Shown here: piece after piece, positions 45,626 through 58,582 of the stretch
Position numbering within the stretch: the stretch's first letter is position 1
Layout of the letters: each line of letters opens with the position of its first letter
DNA from: Cunninghamia lanceolata
Lineage: Eukaryota > Streptophyta > Pinopsida > Cupressales > Cupressaceae
DNA: 64,000 nt
Direction: 5' to 3'
Assembly: GCA_027924645.1 (NCBI GenBank)
Contig: BSBN01000888.1
Coordinates: 16,313,001-16,377,000, forward strand
The notes under the pieces: generated by a model
Seen by the model: the letters and a program-made list of their open reading frames with translations, nothing else
What the model was told of the DNA's origin: nothing
Database searches by the model: none
Made by a program: the position numbers and the translations under genes

Positions 45626-48258
45626 AAGCATTAGGGTTTGATTGCACATGACCTTGATCAGTTTTATGATTTGAAAATGAATAGATGAACTGATATATAC
45701 TCAAATTGATACAAAATATGTGATTTTAGCCTGCAATCAGCAATCTACCAACTTGCACTCAAAAGACATGGATTTTGTAATAGCACTGTGCAAGTTTATG
45801 AAACCTACTCTAATAAGATCTAATAAAGAAAATACAAAAGAAAGGGGAGAGAGAAAGGGATAAAGAGATCCCATAGATAGCTACAAGAATGATCAACACA
45901 CAGAGAGACATATTCCGAACAATAAACAAATCTCTGCTTAACTAGGTAGCCCATAATGCTACAGAGACTGTACAATCTTCTAAGAAAAGACAAGGGTTTT
46001 CAAACTATGAAGGGTTCATTCAACACCCAATTCTTGGTGTATTTCAATGAACTAACACAATCAAACTCAACTCATATAAATATGTCTAGACTAATCATGC
46101 ACAATGACATACAATTAGTAAGCCATTCTTAGTGTGGACAAAAAAATCCATCAAATATCTGAATAATTAACCACAAATGTAACTAAATAATTACTTAGAG
46201 AGGTGAAGAATAACCATGAGAACCATATCCAATCAAAAAACTAAACTTATATGGTAGAAGAAATGAAATTATATTTATATTGATTCAGGAAATGGTAGAT
46301 TTTGAACAATTTCTTTCTCTTCAGTCTTTTTTTTTTACAATGAGAGAGGTTGCCTTTATATAGAGAGGCAAGCATAGTGATTTTTTCAATGAACAGTGAG
46401 GATTAAACCAACACCAAGGGCTAGATTCATTAGTAATTAATTTTGGTTGGTGGGTAGTTACAATCCTAGATTTGCTTTTATTCTTTAGGAAAAAGATGAA
46501 ATTACAATTTTTCAGCTCATGAGAATAGGACAAAATTGTAGCTCTTTGATTTGTCTATAGAGACAAAACCCTTTTCCAATGAGTTGACTGGTCAATAGGA
46601 GTATGTGGCACATTTATGATGAAGACATATCCAACTGGATGCTTGTTGGATTGAACATTTGATGACTGGATGGCTAGGACAGTTGTGAATAGGTCCTAAA
46701 CATTAAATAGGCTTTGTAGTAGCAACAATGATGTAGGCCCGATCTCTTGTATCTTCCAGCTTTTGAAGGCTTACTTATGTCACCTCTGACATCATACTAA
46801 CTTCCTTGTGTAGTTATAACAGTGGTTTGGTTGATAGAATGATGATTCTTCATGTCTAGGTCAGCAGGGTATCTCTGGGTTTTAATCCCTCATGGTGGCT
46901 CCAGCTGGTTCCTTTGTGCTTCATCCTCTTAGTCCTACAATCCACAATGCCAAGCACCAATTTCATCATAAAAAATCATTTCCCATCAAGATAAATCAAA
47001 ATATATCCCTTTGTAGTCATGGATCAATCAAGGACAACTCAATATCAATTTTGTTGCCATGGACAACTTCACAAATTTGGTGTTTTCTCATGATTTTCTC
47101 AATTTATTCATCATTTTCAACTACCCATTTCACATTTATGCTGACTTGGGATGTTTTTGCGCCCATCTGGATCTAGTACAAAACTTTTATTTCACATTTT
47201 TATACCCTTTTTGGAAAAAAAATGAGATTTTTGGGGCTAACTACATATTAATGTGCAGTGACAAAAACTTATCAATTTTTGCATCAATCTTGATAGATAA
47301 AACCTTAAGAATGAATGGAATGATGCAATTGCCTAATATGAAGTTAATATTTTAGTTGAACTGACCATTTTGGCTCTAAAGTAGGTTTTTAGGCCATGAC
47401 AGGACAAAGCATAGTTTTAATGCTTCACAAGATATGTCATGTCACGTGATTCAAGTTTTCAGTGCTAAGGGATCCTCTTATCCTAGGCAGAGAAATGGGT
47501 CCTCACAGTATGGTAGGGAAAACAATGCTCACTAGATTTGCAGTCAAACATGACCTAATAGGATATATCTTGTGCTGAGAAATACTAGCACAACATCCCA
47601 TGTCATTAGAAAGACCCGCTTTTCCCAAGTTTGAAGTTGGCAAAACTTTTCTAAGCTACCAGTTATGTTACATGACTAAGGTTTTTAGCACTTGTCATGT
47701 GAAGTTAACTTTCAACACTTTATCTGATGAAGTGTAACTTTAGTGCTATGTCTTACGATAAGGGATTTGAGTGCAATGTCCAATGAGGTGAGTTTTTCCT
47801 GCAAAGTGTAGTAGGAGCCAAAAATCCCACCAAGTCTTGAAATTCCCTGAGTGATTATATTTTAAAATATATTTAATTGAATTTCTTATACTTTAAATAT
47901 TTTAAAATATACTATCAAGATGTTTGAGATAGGTTTCAGATCCATAGGAGTTAAAATGTAGATTTTAAAATTTGGAGGATCCATCAGATTTCTAACTTAA
48001 CTGATTTTTCAGGGTTTTAGTGTTTCAGACTTAGTCAAATTTAGGGTTTGAGAAACATGCATCAAGGTGAAGGCACAAAGACCCCTTAGTAAGACATTGT
48101 GGAATTTGACCTAATTTTGCAATTTTGGGGCATGGAAAATAGGAGTCCAAATATGATACATCCTGCAACAATAGTTTTAAGCACTTTATCCAGTGACATG
48201 GGATTTTAGCACAAACTCTAGTGACACCCACTTCTAGCACAAAAGGAAATGAAGGTCT
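45626..48258 (-). repeat. E4 5' LTR, second part, truncated by E5
   Basis: Matches 31769 to about 34314; the last ~30 bases of the LTR are missing where E5 begins. TATATAAAGG on the minus strand at 46353-46362. Confidence 0.85.
46353..46362 (-). promoter_or_regulatory. TATA-like box in E4 5' LTR
   Basis: Same TATATAAAGG as in the 3' LTR; would drive the internal ORF. Confidence 0.6.
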
Positions 48259-51200
48259 TGTTAGAACTGGAAAAACTTCACATTCTTCATTTGCTAAAAA
48301 TTCAACCTATCCTTCTCATACCTTGAATAATGTCCCTCATTTTGACTTCTTGATCAAAACTAATTACCAAAATTTTTGTGAGAAGATCCATCTCATAGCC
48401 CACAAAATAACAATTTCATGAATATGCCCTTTTAGATACATAGTGCCCTGATCACAACTTAATTCTGATAGTAATTCATCTCTATCGACAAGACCTTAAA
48501 CACCTCTCTTCGAACAACAAGATATACTTTTGAGTCTAATGTGCAAATTGGAAAGAAATAATCAATGTCTTAATTATCAAAATCCCATATGTAAAAGTTA
48601 CCTGATGATTGGGGAGATATTCCATATGTATCACTAATGAAAGCTCATTGTTGTGAGTAAAACAGTCAGAGTGAAATCCTAGAGTCATATCGAGTTTATA
48701 AGTCACGCCGACTAATATCTTATCACCAAGAAGCAAGTGATCTTTCCCTGATATAGAGTAATAAGTTCATTGGAATGACATATATGATCAAAGTAAATTC
48801 TTTAACTCATCCCGACCATGTAAGTCACCCTGACATGAGAAGACATAATGTTTTCAGTAAAAGTCTTGTCGATCTACTCCAATAAAGTTGGGCAATAGAG
48901 ATAAACCATCGGAAAGACTTAACACATCGGGAAATTGTTATAGTCTCTTAACGATAGCATTTGTCAGCATGATAATGGTAAAACAACTTCCATTTGGTGG
49001 AGAGACACTCACCGATAACCAGAAGAATGCTCATTGATTCTGATCACAATGCTATTAGGATGAGAATCATAATGTCTCCCCGAAACAATACCAGTTTTTT
49101 AAAAGAAAAAGTTCTTCCCACTCAAAATGGAAAATCAAAGGGACACTTTGTAAAGACACCAACACAATCTTGACAACTAGTTATGAACATATGCAAGAAA
49201 GTGGTGCTAAACACAGCATACTGATCAACATGAAACTAAAGAGGCCTCACCGATATAACTAAAAAAGCATCGCCCTGACATTTTGAAACTTGTGTACACA
49301 CTGCATTCAATTTTGGCAGCAACCATTAATGGCCGATTGAACAGGATGTAATATGAGCCATTCTAAACCCTATTGAACTAAAATAAAAAATCAAAGGGTT
49401 GTAAACAAGGAATAAGGAATTCATCAGAGGGCTGGTAATTCACACAGATGATATACAAGTAAGTTCTCTGAATCTCATTGTAATTAAAATATAGTCAAAT
49501 TTTGGTGTTTATCACAAATTGGAAAGTTCTTTGAAATCAAAAAGAAGACAGCAGACTGAAATTGGCTAGACCAAGAGTAAAAAACAAAAAGTTGAAACAG
49601 AAAAAGAGGAGAAAACATAGGAGAGAAAACTTAAACAAGATCTTATAGACCAATTGCCCAGTTCTAGACCCAAATCTAGGAGAACTGCACAGCTAAGGGT
49701 AGATGTTGAAAAACTAGAGGACAAATATAAGTATGTGGGGAACATATGGACCCCTATTAGAGGATATGAGCTATTCATGTTCCATTACCATCAGAGGAAT
49801 ATGATGGAACCTGTGTGTAACCATCGGCAACTTAATTTGGGGAAATTGGTTGTCACGGATATTTTTGTGAATATAAACCTCTTAAAATTGTTGACATACC
49901 ATTACAATCCTGATCAAAAAGCTATATGCAATTTGCAAGGAGAGCTCTTTATTCATATATCCAAGAATGTAGTCTATGAGATCTTTGGTTTGAATGACAC
50001 CATAAATACTCCTATTACACATGACGACCTAGAAAAGGAATATTTGAGATTGGACACCACCTAAAAGGGATGGAGATTGCCACTATATAGACCATGAAGT
50101 GAGGGAAATTTAGTGCCATTTGAAGAAGGGGATGGACCACCATTCCATGTTGACTTATTTGAACCTTACATGAGATATACATATTATTCAGTAGGGCAGG
50201 TGTTGGGAACTGAAGTTCCAGATTTCATGTCCATAGCACCCATGGTCATCTCAGCAGACAATCAATGCCACCATACAAGAACATAGGACTATGCTACATA
50301 TCTTTTTAAAGGAATAGATTCAGGTCTGATGGCTATTAAGAATAGTTCCCCAACAATAAGCTTCAAACACTACTCTACTCTCATGCACATGATTTTATAT
50401 TATGGACAAGAGTTGAATCTATGGCCATGACAATTGAAAATTTCACAACTTGATAAGGATGGTCAACCACTGCCCATACAATTATGGACTTCTATATGGG
50501 ACAATATGTTTGTAAATTCTAGCTATGCCCATTTTGAAGAACTCTTTGTTAAGACTTTGTTCAGATGTTATGGTTATCCCTACAGTTATTCCTTGTTAGA
50601 TGAAATAAAGAGATTTTTAAGACCAAAGGATTTTGAGGGGCCACCTACTGTAAACCACAATTGGGGTGATTAGTACTACTTTCTTGATTCCACCATGATC
50701 AGGGTATATGGGTTTGAAGATACCCCTTTTCTATTACCAAGAACTATGCCAGACAGAGTGGCATACTTAGAAATAGTTAGACAACTTGATTACTCCAATT
50801 TGATGAATCTCAGTGCGTATAACAAATAATCATTTATGACAAGTACACTATGTTTCGATGATTTTACTATGTTGCAAAAAGAGGGTTATGATCTCATTTT
50901 AATCTTAGGAGAGTAGTACATAGGAAAGGATTTGAGCTAGAAGGTTTTATTGATTATGCTAGGAAAAAGCAAAGTCTGAGTGGATATGCTCATGTGCCCT
51001 TTCCTCATGATGATGTTATAAGGAATTTGGAAGTAGATACTAAAATGGCTATTGATGAATATAACCAACAAGTTGAAAAGAAAGGGAGGGAAGCACAAGA
51101 AGTCGAGGTATTTTCTTGTGATAGTTAAGGGTCTGTTGCACCAAAACTCCATGGCCTATCTAACACAATTCCCAAATTTAGAATTAAACAATATCAGTCT

Positions 51201-53440
51201 CTAGAGAGAGGGTTAGAAATTAAGGAGACAAGTGATAATGATGCTAGGTGGATAGCTTACAAATCCTTCATCTCAGATGACTAGTTTATTCACACTCCTG
51301 AATTCAAGACTTTTTTGTATCAACACAAAGGCAAGACTATTAGGGAATCGGTCTCAGACATTAAACCAACTAATGAGACACAATTATTAAATACATTAAA
51401 AATAGATGTGGAGAATGAGATGAGAAATATTACTCCAGAAAAGGGAAGAAGATTACTAGAGGAATCTAGTGTGATGATATCCTCTGGTCTTGATTTGAAT
51501 TTAGCACTTGTCTTTGATAGTTTTTTGCATAATGATAATCCAAAACACAAGCTCAATTCTAAAGGAGTGATTGAAGTGTATACTGGGACAAAATATAATC
51601 TAGATGAGAATTCTCTCATGATATGGGCTTTGTACCCACCACACAAATAGCTTGCTATTATTGACACTAAAAAATATTTTGGCCATGTAATGACATTGAA
51701 GGCTGGAGAAACTGATCTAGTTGTAACAACAGAGCTTGGAATAAATGTGGCTAAGTTAAATAAAGCTCAAATTCAGATTCTAATTAAGGAAAGGGATATG
51801 TATAAAATGAGCTAGGAAAGAACAAAAAAGGAAAATGATTTCTTAAAGTATTCAATCCCTCCCAAAATGTTAATCCAAGGAGAAAGTTCATGAACAATGG
51901 ACATGGGTGAAACAACACAGGTAACCTAGGCTAGATTTCATGCACTTGCCACTATGTTCAAAAGAAGGCATAATAATATGATGGTATGTATGGATAAATT
52001 TTGGATTAGTTATTCAAAGAATCAAAATGCTATTCAAGAACACAATAGGTTGGCTAGCAGACTTTAGGAAAAACTCTAGGAGATACAAGGCAGAGGTACT
52101 TTGGACACTAAGGCTATCTCCAATGCTAAGGGCTTCATTAAGGTTCACACAAACTTCAATGGAGACCTTCAGGAAGAAGCTAATGAGTTTATCGAAGCTT
52201 CCCAAATAGTGCCTACATTGTTCAAAGATGATAAAAGTTTGAAGCACCAACAAGATTAGATGAAGGAGTGCTAGATGATCATACATGAGGCCTTGGAAGC
52301 TTTAAAACATGATGATCAAACATTGGAGGGAACCTGTACATGCATGGAATGAATGATTGCCATGGAGTTCACTGTAAAAAGTACCGTGGACTGTGCAAAT
52401 ACACATTTGAGCCAAAGGTACCTGGATCATATCACTAAGATCTATTTATTGCTAATTAGGGCCTAGTTAAAATGTGTAATTGTTAATTAATGTTCAAAAG
52501 ACACTTATGAAGAGATGCATCTCTTCTGCATCTAGCTATTTAAGTAAATGACATTTTTTTGAAAAAGAGATAAATTGAAATATAACTATATATAGTAGAC
52601 TTTTAGCATCACATATTTTCATACTTCTGACTTTTCAGCAATTAATGTCAATATTTTGAAGCTATTGGGACAGAATGTTCTTGAATGTTGATTCATTTCT
52701 AGTGTTCAACTATTGTGATTGAAGTCTTATGATTATTTGTTGCTATACTATCTCCAAAGTGGTTCCTTCAAATTATTCAAAGTAACATAATTTGGAACAA
52801 TACATTTGTTGTTGGTGTGTGATCAATTTGGTTGGTTTTTGAAGAGAAGTTGATTTAAGTCCTCCCAAGTAAGTTTATGTTCATTGGTCTCTGCTTGGAG
52901 TTAAAACCTTTAAACAAACTATCTTGGTTAGGTTTCCTTCTTATCAAGAATAAAATTCCTTTTAGTTGCTCGCAATAATTTAGGGGAATATCACTGGGAT
53001 TTGGTAAGAAGGGTATAGTAACTTACAAACTTGTATGTCTACATAAGGTGCATAACAGTTAGAGTTAAGCTAAGAAATAAACCAACCAATCCTACACATC
53101 TGTCTCCATAATCATCATTTATCCACTGATTCCATCCACCCAATAGATTAGGCACTGATCAACTTTAGAATACTTCATATAAATTCAGTCTAAACTTTGA
53201 CAATTCAAACACTCTCATTAGGAATTAGTAAGCAAGCTATGTAGTTTTCTCACACCTGTGTGCCATAGTGAGTAGAATTGCCTCAATTAGAATCCATTTA
53301 TATTTCCAAATCTGCCTAGGCCCGGCAGTGCCAAAAGAGTAGGGGGTTTTGTTGAATAAACCCTGTCTTGTTGACCAAAAACATATCAAGGGATTGGAAC
53401 CCTCTTGTGGTCTAAAGACCTACGTTTTTTAGAACCAACA
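48259..53440 (+). repeat. E5 5' LTR (5.18 kb)
   Basis: The first 3.67 kb is confirmed by the second copy; the remainder is bounded by the primer-binding site and a TG...CA fit. It contains a long decayed ORF (49561-52352). A TATA-like run TATATATAG lies near 52582-52590, downstream of that ORF. Confidence 0.82.
49561..52352 (+). pseudogene. ORF inside the E5 5' LTR, unrecognised (~900 codons)
   Basis: Largely one frame. It begins Lys/Glu-rich (KVETEKEEKT...), then KQDLIDQLPSSRPKSRRTA, LEDKYKYVGNIWTPIRGYEL, LLTYHYNPDQKAICNLQGEL, VYEIFGLNDT, FEPYMRYTYYSVGQVLGTEV, QLDKDGQPLPIQLWTSIWDN, RFLRPKDFEGPPTVNHNWGD, VRQLDYSNLMNLSAYN. The C-terminal part is charged and coiled-coil-like (51315-52352, e.g. 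LLNTLKIDVENEMRNITPEK). Interrupted by TAG stops and by an approximately 20-bp deletion near 50898 relative to the other LTR. The composition is of a real globular protein. No RT, protease, Gag or envelope motif is recognised. It lies wholly within the LTR, so it is present twice per element. Confidence 0.7.
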
Positions 53441-53443
53441 AAT

Positions 53444-53461
53444 TGGTGACTCTGCTAGGGA
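53444..53461 (+). other. E5 primer-binding site
   Basis: TGGTGACTCTGCTAGGGA, three bases after the LTR. It resembles the TGGCGACTCxGCTGGGGA sites of Tat/Ogre elements, usually ascribed to a tRNA-Arg (from memory). Confidence 0.8.
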
Positions 53462-53580
53462 GAACTCTAATCATCTTCCTACTTACAAAAGGGTAGGTGG
53501 CGACTCTACAAATTTTGTGATTGATAAAATAAATATCATATTAGATAGGATACATGATAAACATTAGAGATGTATCCAAT

Positions 53581-55690
53581 ATGAATGGAAGGAGATCTAT
53601 GCATCTAGAGAGTCCCAAGAACAACAACCTTAAATTCATAGATAAATAGGGAGTTCCTCGAGGAAAGAACAATATAAATAAGGGTGAAGCAGTACCTAAA
53701 CATCCTAAAGATAATGTAGACATATCAGAATAGCCCTTTACAGTATTCAACTCCCCAGTATACAATGATGGTGGAAATCCCACAACACCTCCTAAAAAGA
53801 TCAATACGATAACATCCTTAGTTAAGGACAGATTCTCAAGAAGTAACTGAATTTGAGGAAAGGTTGAATGATGAAAGGTTGCTGAAATAGGGAGAGTCTG
53901 ATAGGAGATTCTTATCACAACAAGGAGAAGAAAACCAAGAAGGGTTTATCGAGCATATTGTTTATTTTGATGCTATGAATAACCAAGAGATTGAAATACA
54001 TCTAGAGTGGCAAAGACAACAGTTTAGGGGGAGACAATAGATGATATAGGAAAGCCATGAGATAAACTGACAAATGGCACAATTAAATATTCAAACAACA
54101 AAATCTCCAAAATATGTCCCTCCACACAAACAAAGTAATAATGCCAATTCACATTGGATATCTCATAATACAACTACTCTGAATACTTTAAGAATGCCTC
54201 CTAATGCATGAGGTAATTCAGGATGGTATGCTCAATATAGCATGCCATCATAGAGACCTCAACCCCCAAATATTGGCATTATTCCCCATTATCACCCTCC
54301 ACCAGGTCATCGTGGCATCCCACAACATCAGCAGCATATACCACCTCAGAATATACACCCCTAGCAACACATACAGTGACATGCATACCATTAGCCTACA
54401 TATGGATATCAGTATTACCCTAATCCACCACCTATGAATATGCGTCCAAAAAACCTCATGAGCGTATGTAGACAATTTGATTTAATAGGATATCAATTAT
54501 ATACATACCCTATAGACAACAACTGGAGGAAAATGGTCCCCAAATTCACTGGGAATAATGGGATATCAGCTGAGGAGCATATTAGGAATTTCAATGCCTT
54601 TATACAATATATTGGTATAGAACATGAGGATGTAAAAGTGAGATTATTCATGATGCCTGTAACTAAAGACACAAGGGATTGGTTTAATAATTTACCACAT
54701 GCCTCAGTTTATTCTATAGAATATTTCCATGACCAGTTCAAAGAATAGTATGGAAATCAGTATGCCCCTGAATTTGCTCTGCATGAACTAATAAGCACCC
54801 AAAAATACCAGAATGAGTCAGTGTATGACTTCAATCAAAGGTTCTCCAAACTACACAATAAAATACCACATGGATCCAAATTGACTGATTTAGCAGGTGA
54901 GTATTTATCTAAAGGATTTTAATCCAAAAACTAGGTATGAACTCAGGAATATGGCTCTAAGTACCTTGACAGAGGCACCAAAGGCAGCTATAAATATTGA
55001 AAATAATAAGAAGGTTGTAGGGATGATTGGCAAAAGGGATAACCTCATAATGCCCCAACAATCTAATAATCCCCAAAATAAATAGGAATACTAGTATAGG
55101 AATGAAAGGGCAAGGTTACATGACATGCTCTATAATACAAATTGGAAAGATGGGAGACCTATGGAGAACACTAGAAAGCTGAATTATTGGAAAGATACTT
55201 CTGATCCTCTTAAAAGAAATGGAACCCATGTAGTTGAGAATAATCCATGGTGCTTATTATGTAATCTGCCTCATTCACCTAATTATTGTGTGGTGGCATG
55301 CTTAGTACAGCAAGAGGCAACATCCTATGGTCAGGAAAGGGACAATCATACCATAAACATGTTGGCATTCAGACCCCATCAGATTGATGAAGGATATTCA
55401 TCCACGGAGGAGGATGGATATGAATATGATGTGGGAAACCAAAGATACAATACTGGTATAGGAAGACAAGAGGTCTTTTTAGATCAAGAAGATAATTATG
55501 AATAAAATATTTATGATCATGGCATATCATCACATGACCAATGGAGAAAACCAACTAAAGAAGAAAAAGGGCCCTCACAATTGCCATAGTAGCACAAGCA
55601 AAAGGTAATTATAATTTGAGCAATAGAACAATTAGTACAGATCAAGGAACACCTATAAGTGTGTTTGTAAAAGAATAGAATCATAATAAG
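53581..55690 (+). pseudogene. E5 gag remnant
   Basis: A possible start is the ATG at 53581 (MNGRRSMHLESPKNNN), with a frame change near 53820. It continues through an acidic helix-rich part (EFEERLNDERLL), a Pro/His/Gln-rich spacer (IPHYHPPPGHRG), and the Gag core at 54434-54900 (MVPKFTGNNGISAEEHIRNF, WFNNLPHASVYSIEYFHDQF, then YDFNQRFSKL). A late C-C-H-C pattern, WCLLCNLPHSPNYC, lies near 55248-55290. This is the retrotransposon Gag fold order of the Tat type. Stops are nearly all TAG. Upstream of protease as expected. Confidence 0.88.
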
Positions 55691-55696
55691 GGCAAT

Positions 55697-56520
55697 ATGA
55701 AAAACACATCAAAAGAGCCAGAAAAAATTGAGCAAGGCAAGGTAAAAGACAAAATACTAGTTGGAGAAAAGGGGCATAACAAAATAGAAAAAGATGATCA
55801 AACAATAACTCCCTCATTTGACATAGCTCAAGTAGTATCTCAAGTGAAAATATCGGTACCACTTCTTGAAATGATGAAGATAGATCAACACAGGAATATG
55901 GTAGTTAAGATGATTTTAGATATACCAAAAAAGAAACAAGAAAAGCTTGAAATCACAATAAATAATGTTCAAATTGAGGCTGCTAAAATTCCAAAAGTAT
56001 ATTTGGGTGATACATTGACAAAAAAATCCATCTCAGGTAGATCCTTTCTACACTACCTTGTTGATAAAAAAACAAGTTGGTGAGGAACTGTATGATTGAT
56101 TCGGGGGCAGCCATGAACATCATGCTGATAACAATCATGAAAGAATTACGAATGTGCATTGACACTACATATGGTAAATGTTATGTTATGGACAATAGAT
56201 CCATCCCAGTTGTAGGTATTATGAAGGATGTAGAGATAAAGTTAGCTGCCTATCCTGAAGTAGTTTATAAGATTGACATCACCATAGTGGTTATCCCACC
56301 TTACTATGGGATGTTGCTATCTAGACAATGGACTGTAATAGTCAGAGGAAATGTCTAATTGGATCTATCCTATGCCACTATACTAGTGGGAAGGAAATTA
56401 AGTTGTGTAGAGAACCAAGGTATGAGAACATCATAGAATGCATTGACCAGAATCAAGTAAATTTCTTTTGTGATATAGACCTTGGTGCATTTAACATTGA
56501 AAAGCATCAACCAAAATTAT
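55697..56520 (+). pseudogene. E5 aspartic protease remnant
   Basis: 55697-56083 encodes the lead-in (SFDIAQVVSQVKISVPLLEM... PKVYLGDTL). The active site follows in the -1 frame from 56077 (VRNCMIDSGAAMNIM), with the flap and C-terminal part IVVIPPYYGMLLSRQW. After another shift near 56390 the post-protease segment reads EIKLCREPRYENIIECIDQN and NFFCDIDLGAF. The DSGA motif is intact. The first shift is beside an A7 run and is read as an indel. Confidence 0.88.
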
Positions 56521-56534
56521 AGAACACTAACCCA

Positions 56535-56975
56535 ATGCACCAAGAAGCCCAAACTAATGAATATGGTATATGGAAAATGTATTTTGATGGAGCATGTAGT
56601 AAGGCTGGTAATGGAGCAGGAGTATTGTTTATCTCACCAACTGGTAAAACTTTGAAATATTCATTCCTGTTGACATTTGAATGTATGAATAATATGGAAG
56701 AATATGAACCCTTGCTCATCAGACTAAACATGGCTATAAAGCACAAAATAAAATGCCTTATTATGTATGGAGATTCAGAATTAATTATATCTCAGGTTAG
56801 AGAGAAGTATTCATCCAAGAATAAAAGATTGAAACAATACAAGAATGGTGTATGGGATCATATTGAATTATTTGATGCTTTCTCCATTAATTGGATAGAA
56901 AGATCAAAAATATAATGGAAGACTTCCTAGCAAATATAGCCTTGAAAAGGGATGATATCACATTGGCAGACATTA
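56535..56975 (+). pseudogene. E5 RNase H domain located between protease and RT
   Basis: KMYFDGACSKAGNGAGVLF gives the first catalytic Asp. EEYEPLLIRLNMAIKH gives the Glu, MYGDSELIISQV the second Asp, and after a frame change at ~56900 MEDFLANIALKRDDI the last Asp. This is the cellular/archaeal-like RNase H pattern, not the form normally fused behind Ty3 RT. All four acidic positions are kept, so this was probably the working RNase H of the element. Its place before RT is notable, because a second RNase H follows RT. Confidence 0.85.
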
Positions 56976-58268
56976 CTGAAGTTGAGTTTAAAACTAGGCC
57001 TGCAATCCTAGACAATGTCTATAATTGGCAAGTTTTCAATGATGATACTGATCTACTAAAGTTCTTACAGTGCATCAAACAATATGAAGCCCAAGAGATT
57101 GATTTCAATGCATTTGTGAAAGAAGTAGATGGCAAACAAACTTTGTTTGGTAAAGAAATCGTCCAACTTAAAACTAATAAGATACCCAAGGGCTTGTGGC
57201 ACTAGAAAGGGTGTTTGATGCACATGACCGAGCTCTTATGAAGCAAACACCAGTGAAAAATGAAGACCTTAAAGAAATCAACTTGGGTACTAAAATGACA
57301 CCAAAAAGGGTATATATTAGGAAAAAGATAAGCCCTACAATGAGGAAAATGCTAATTGCTCTATTGAGAAAATATAAACATGTCTTTGCTTGGTCTTATG
57401 ATGACCTTAATGCATACAGGGAGGATCTATTCTAGCATGAAATCCCACTCAAACTTGATGCAAAACCTTTCAGACAAAAACAAAGACCTATAAACCCAAC
57501 CTTGCAGCTCAAAATGTATGAAGAACTTGTGAAACTCATGGAGGGAGGTATTATTAAGCCTATTAGACATTATGCATGGGTCTCAAACCTAGTACCAATT
57601 AGAAAAAAGAATGGTGACATGAGGTTATGTGTAGATTTTAGAAATCTAAATATCTCATCCCTTAAAGACAACTATCTACTCCTAAATATGGAGGTAGTTT
57701 TATAAAGAGTCACATGATGCGAGTTGTTATCTATGATGGATGGATTTTTGGGTTATAATCAGGTGAAAGTGAAAGAATTAGGACAATATAAAACTACATT
57801 TACCACTTGTTGGGGCATTTATGTGTATGTTAGAATGCCATTTGGACTCACAAATGCTGGTGCTACCTTTCAAAGAGCTATGGATGTTGCCTTTGCTGAT
57901 TTAATCAATGTCATAATGGTGGTATACCAAGATGATCTTGCTGCATATTCCAAAAAGTCAGAAGACCATTGCGCACACCTTGAATAGATCTTTCTGAAAG
58001 CATTGAAGTATGGTATTTCCCTGAATCCCAAAAAGTGTCAATTTGCAGTAACAAAAGGAAATCTATTAGGGCACATAGTGTCTAAAGACAGAGTCAAGAT
58101 TGATCCAAAAAGAGTGGAAGCTATAGACAAGATTCTTACTCCTAAAATAGTCAAAGCCATTCAATCTTTCTTCAGACAGATTAATTTCGTAAGAAGATTT
58201 ACATCAAACTTTGCTGAAATAGTGAATCCAATATCCAAAATGTTAAAGAAGAATACACAAATTAACTA
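56976..58268 (+). pseudogene. E5 reverse transcriptase remnant
   Basis: After a linker (TLADITEVEFKTRPAILDNV, FNAFVKEVDGKQTLFG) come the Ty3 RT blocks: MTPKRVYIRKKISPTMRKML, KYKHVFAWSYDDLNAY, EIPLKLDAKPFRQKQRPINP, GGIIKPIRHYAWVSNLVPI, KKNGDMRLCVDFRNLN, LLSMMDGFLGYNQVKV, RMPFGLTNAGATFQRAMD, VVYQDDLAAYS (the YxDD box, with Gln), GISLNPKKCQFAVTKGNLLG. The thumb follows: AIQSFFRQINFVRRF. At least six in-frame stops lie at 57433, 57703-57720, 57985 and 58267. Confidence 0.93.
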
Positions 58269-58582
58269 GATAGATGGGGCCCTAGATGCAATCTTATCAA
58301 TAAAAAGAGCAATCAAAGAAGCCCCAGTTCTAATATCCCTTGACTTCAGTAAACCATTTCAAATTTTCTCATTTGCTTCCTATTATACAGTTGTAGCAAT
58401 GATGTTATAGAAATATAATGAGGGATATGAACAACCCATCTCATTCTTTATTAAGTCCCTCCAGAATGTAGAGTTAAAATATGATATAGTTGAGAAATAG
58501 GCATACACATTAGTGAAAGTAGTCAAAGCATTTAGGCCATACTTAGTGGGAGAAAAAAAATAGCCTATGTACCTAATGCTAC
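58269..58582 (+). pseudogene. E5 RT-linked RNase H, degenerate
   Basis: DAILSIKRAIKEAPVLISLD, FQIFSFASYYTVVAMML, YEQPISFFIKSLQNVELKYD, AYTLVKVVKAFRPYLVG correspond to Ty3-type RNase H, but the first catalytic Asp (usually 'CDAS') reads SFAS. Loss of that residue in the native domain when an extra RNase H is present is known in the Tat lineage. TAG stops at 58408 and 58498. Confidence 0.8.

Larger units (their letters stand above)
31567..48258 (-). mobile_element. E4: large non-autonomous LTR retrotransposon, host of two nested insertions
   Basis: 31567-34344 is repeated as 37715-37916 plus 45626-48258, the gap being a copia-type insertion. Both copies start TGTTGATGG. The internal region (34345-37714) has a polypurine tract inside the left LTR, a primer-binding-site-like sequence inside the right LTR and one decayed minus-strand ORF; no RT, protease or integrase is visible. 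The right LTR lacks its last ~30 bases because E5 inserted at 48258, so the target duplication cannot be tested. Confidence 0.82.

Noticed and set aside
53541..53918. 125-codon minus-strand frame
   Set aside because: Lies antisense to the E5 gag start, with no recognisable content.
56055..56085. A7 followed by C at the gag/protease frame change, like a -1 slippery site
   Set aside because: The heptamer is in the wrong phase for tandem slippage from the upstream frame, and the element has many other shifts; an indel in a homopolymer is simpler.
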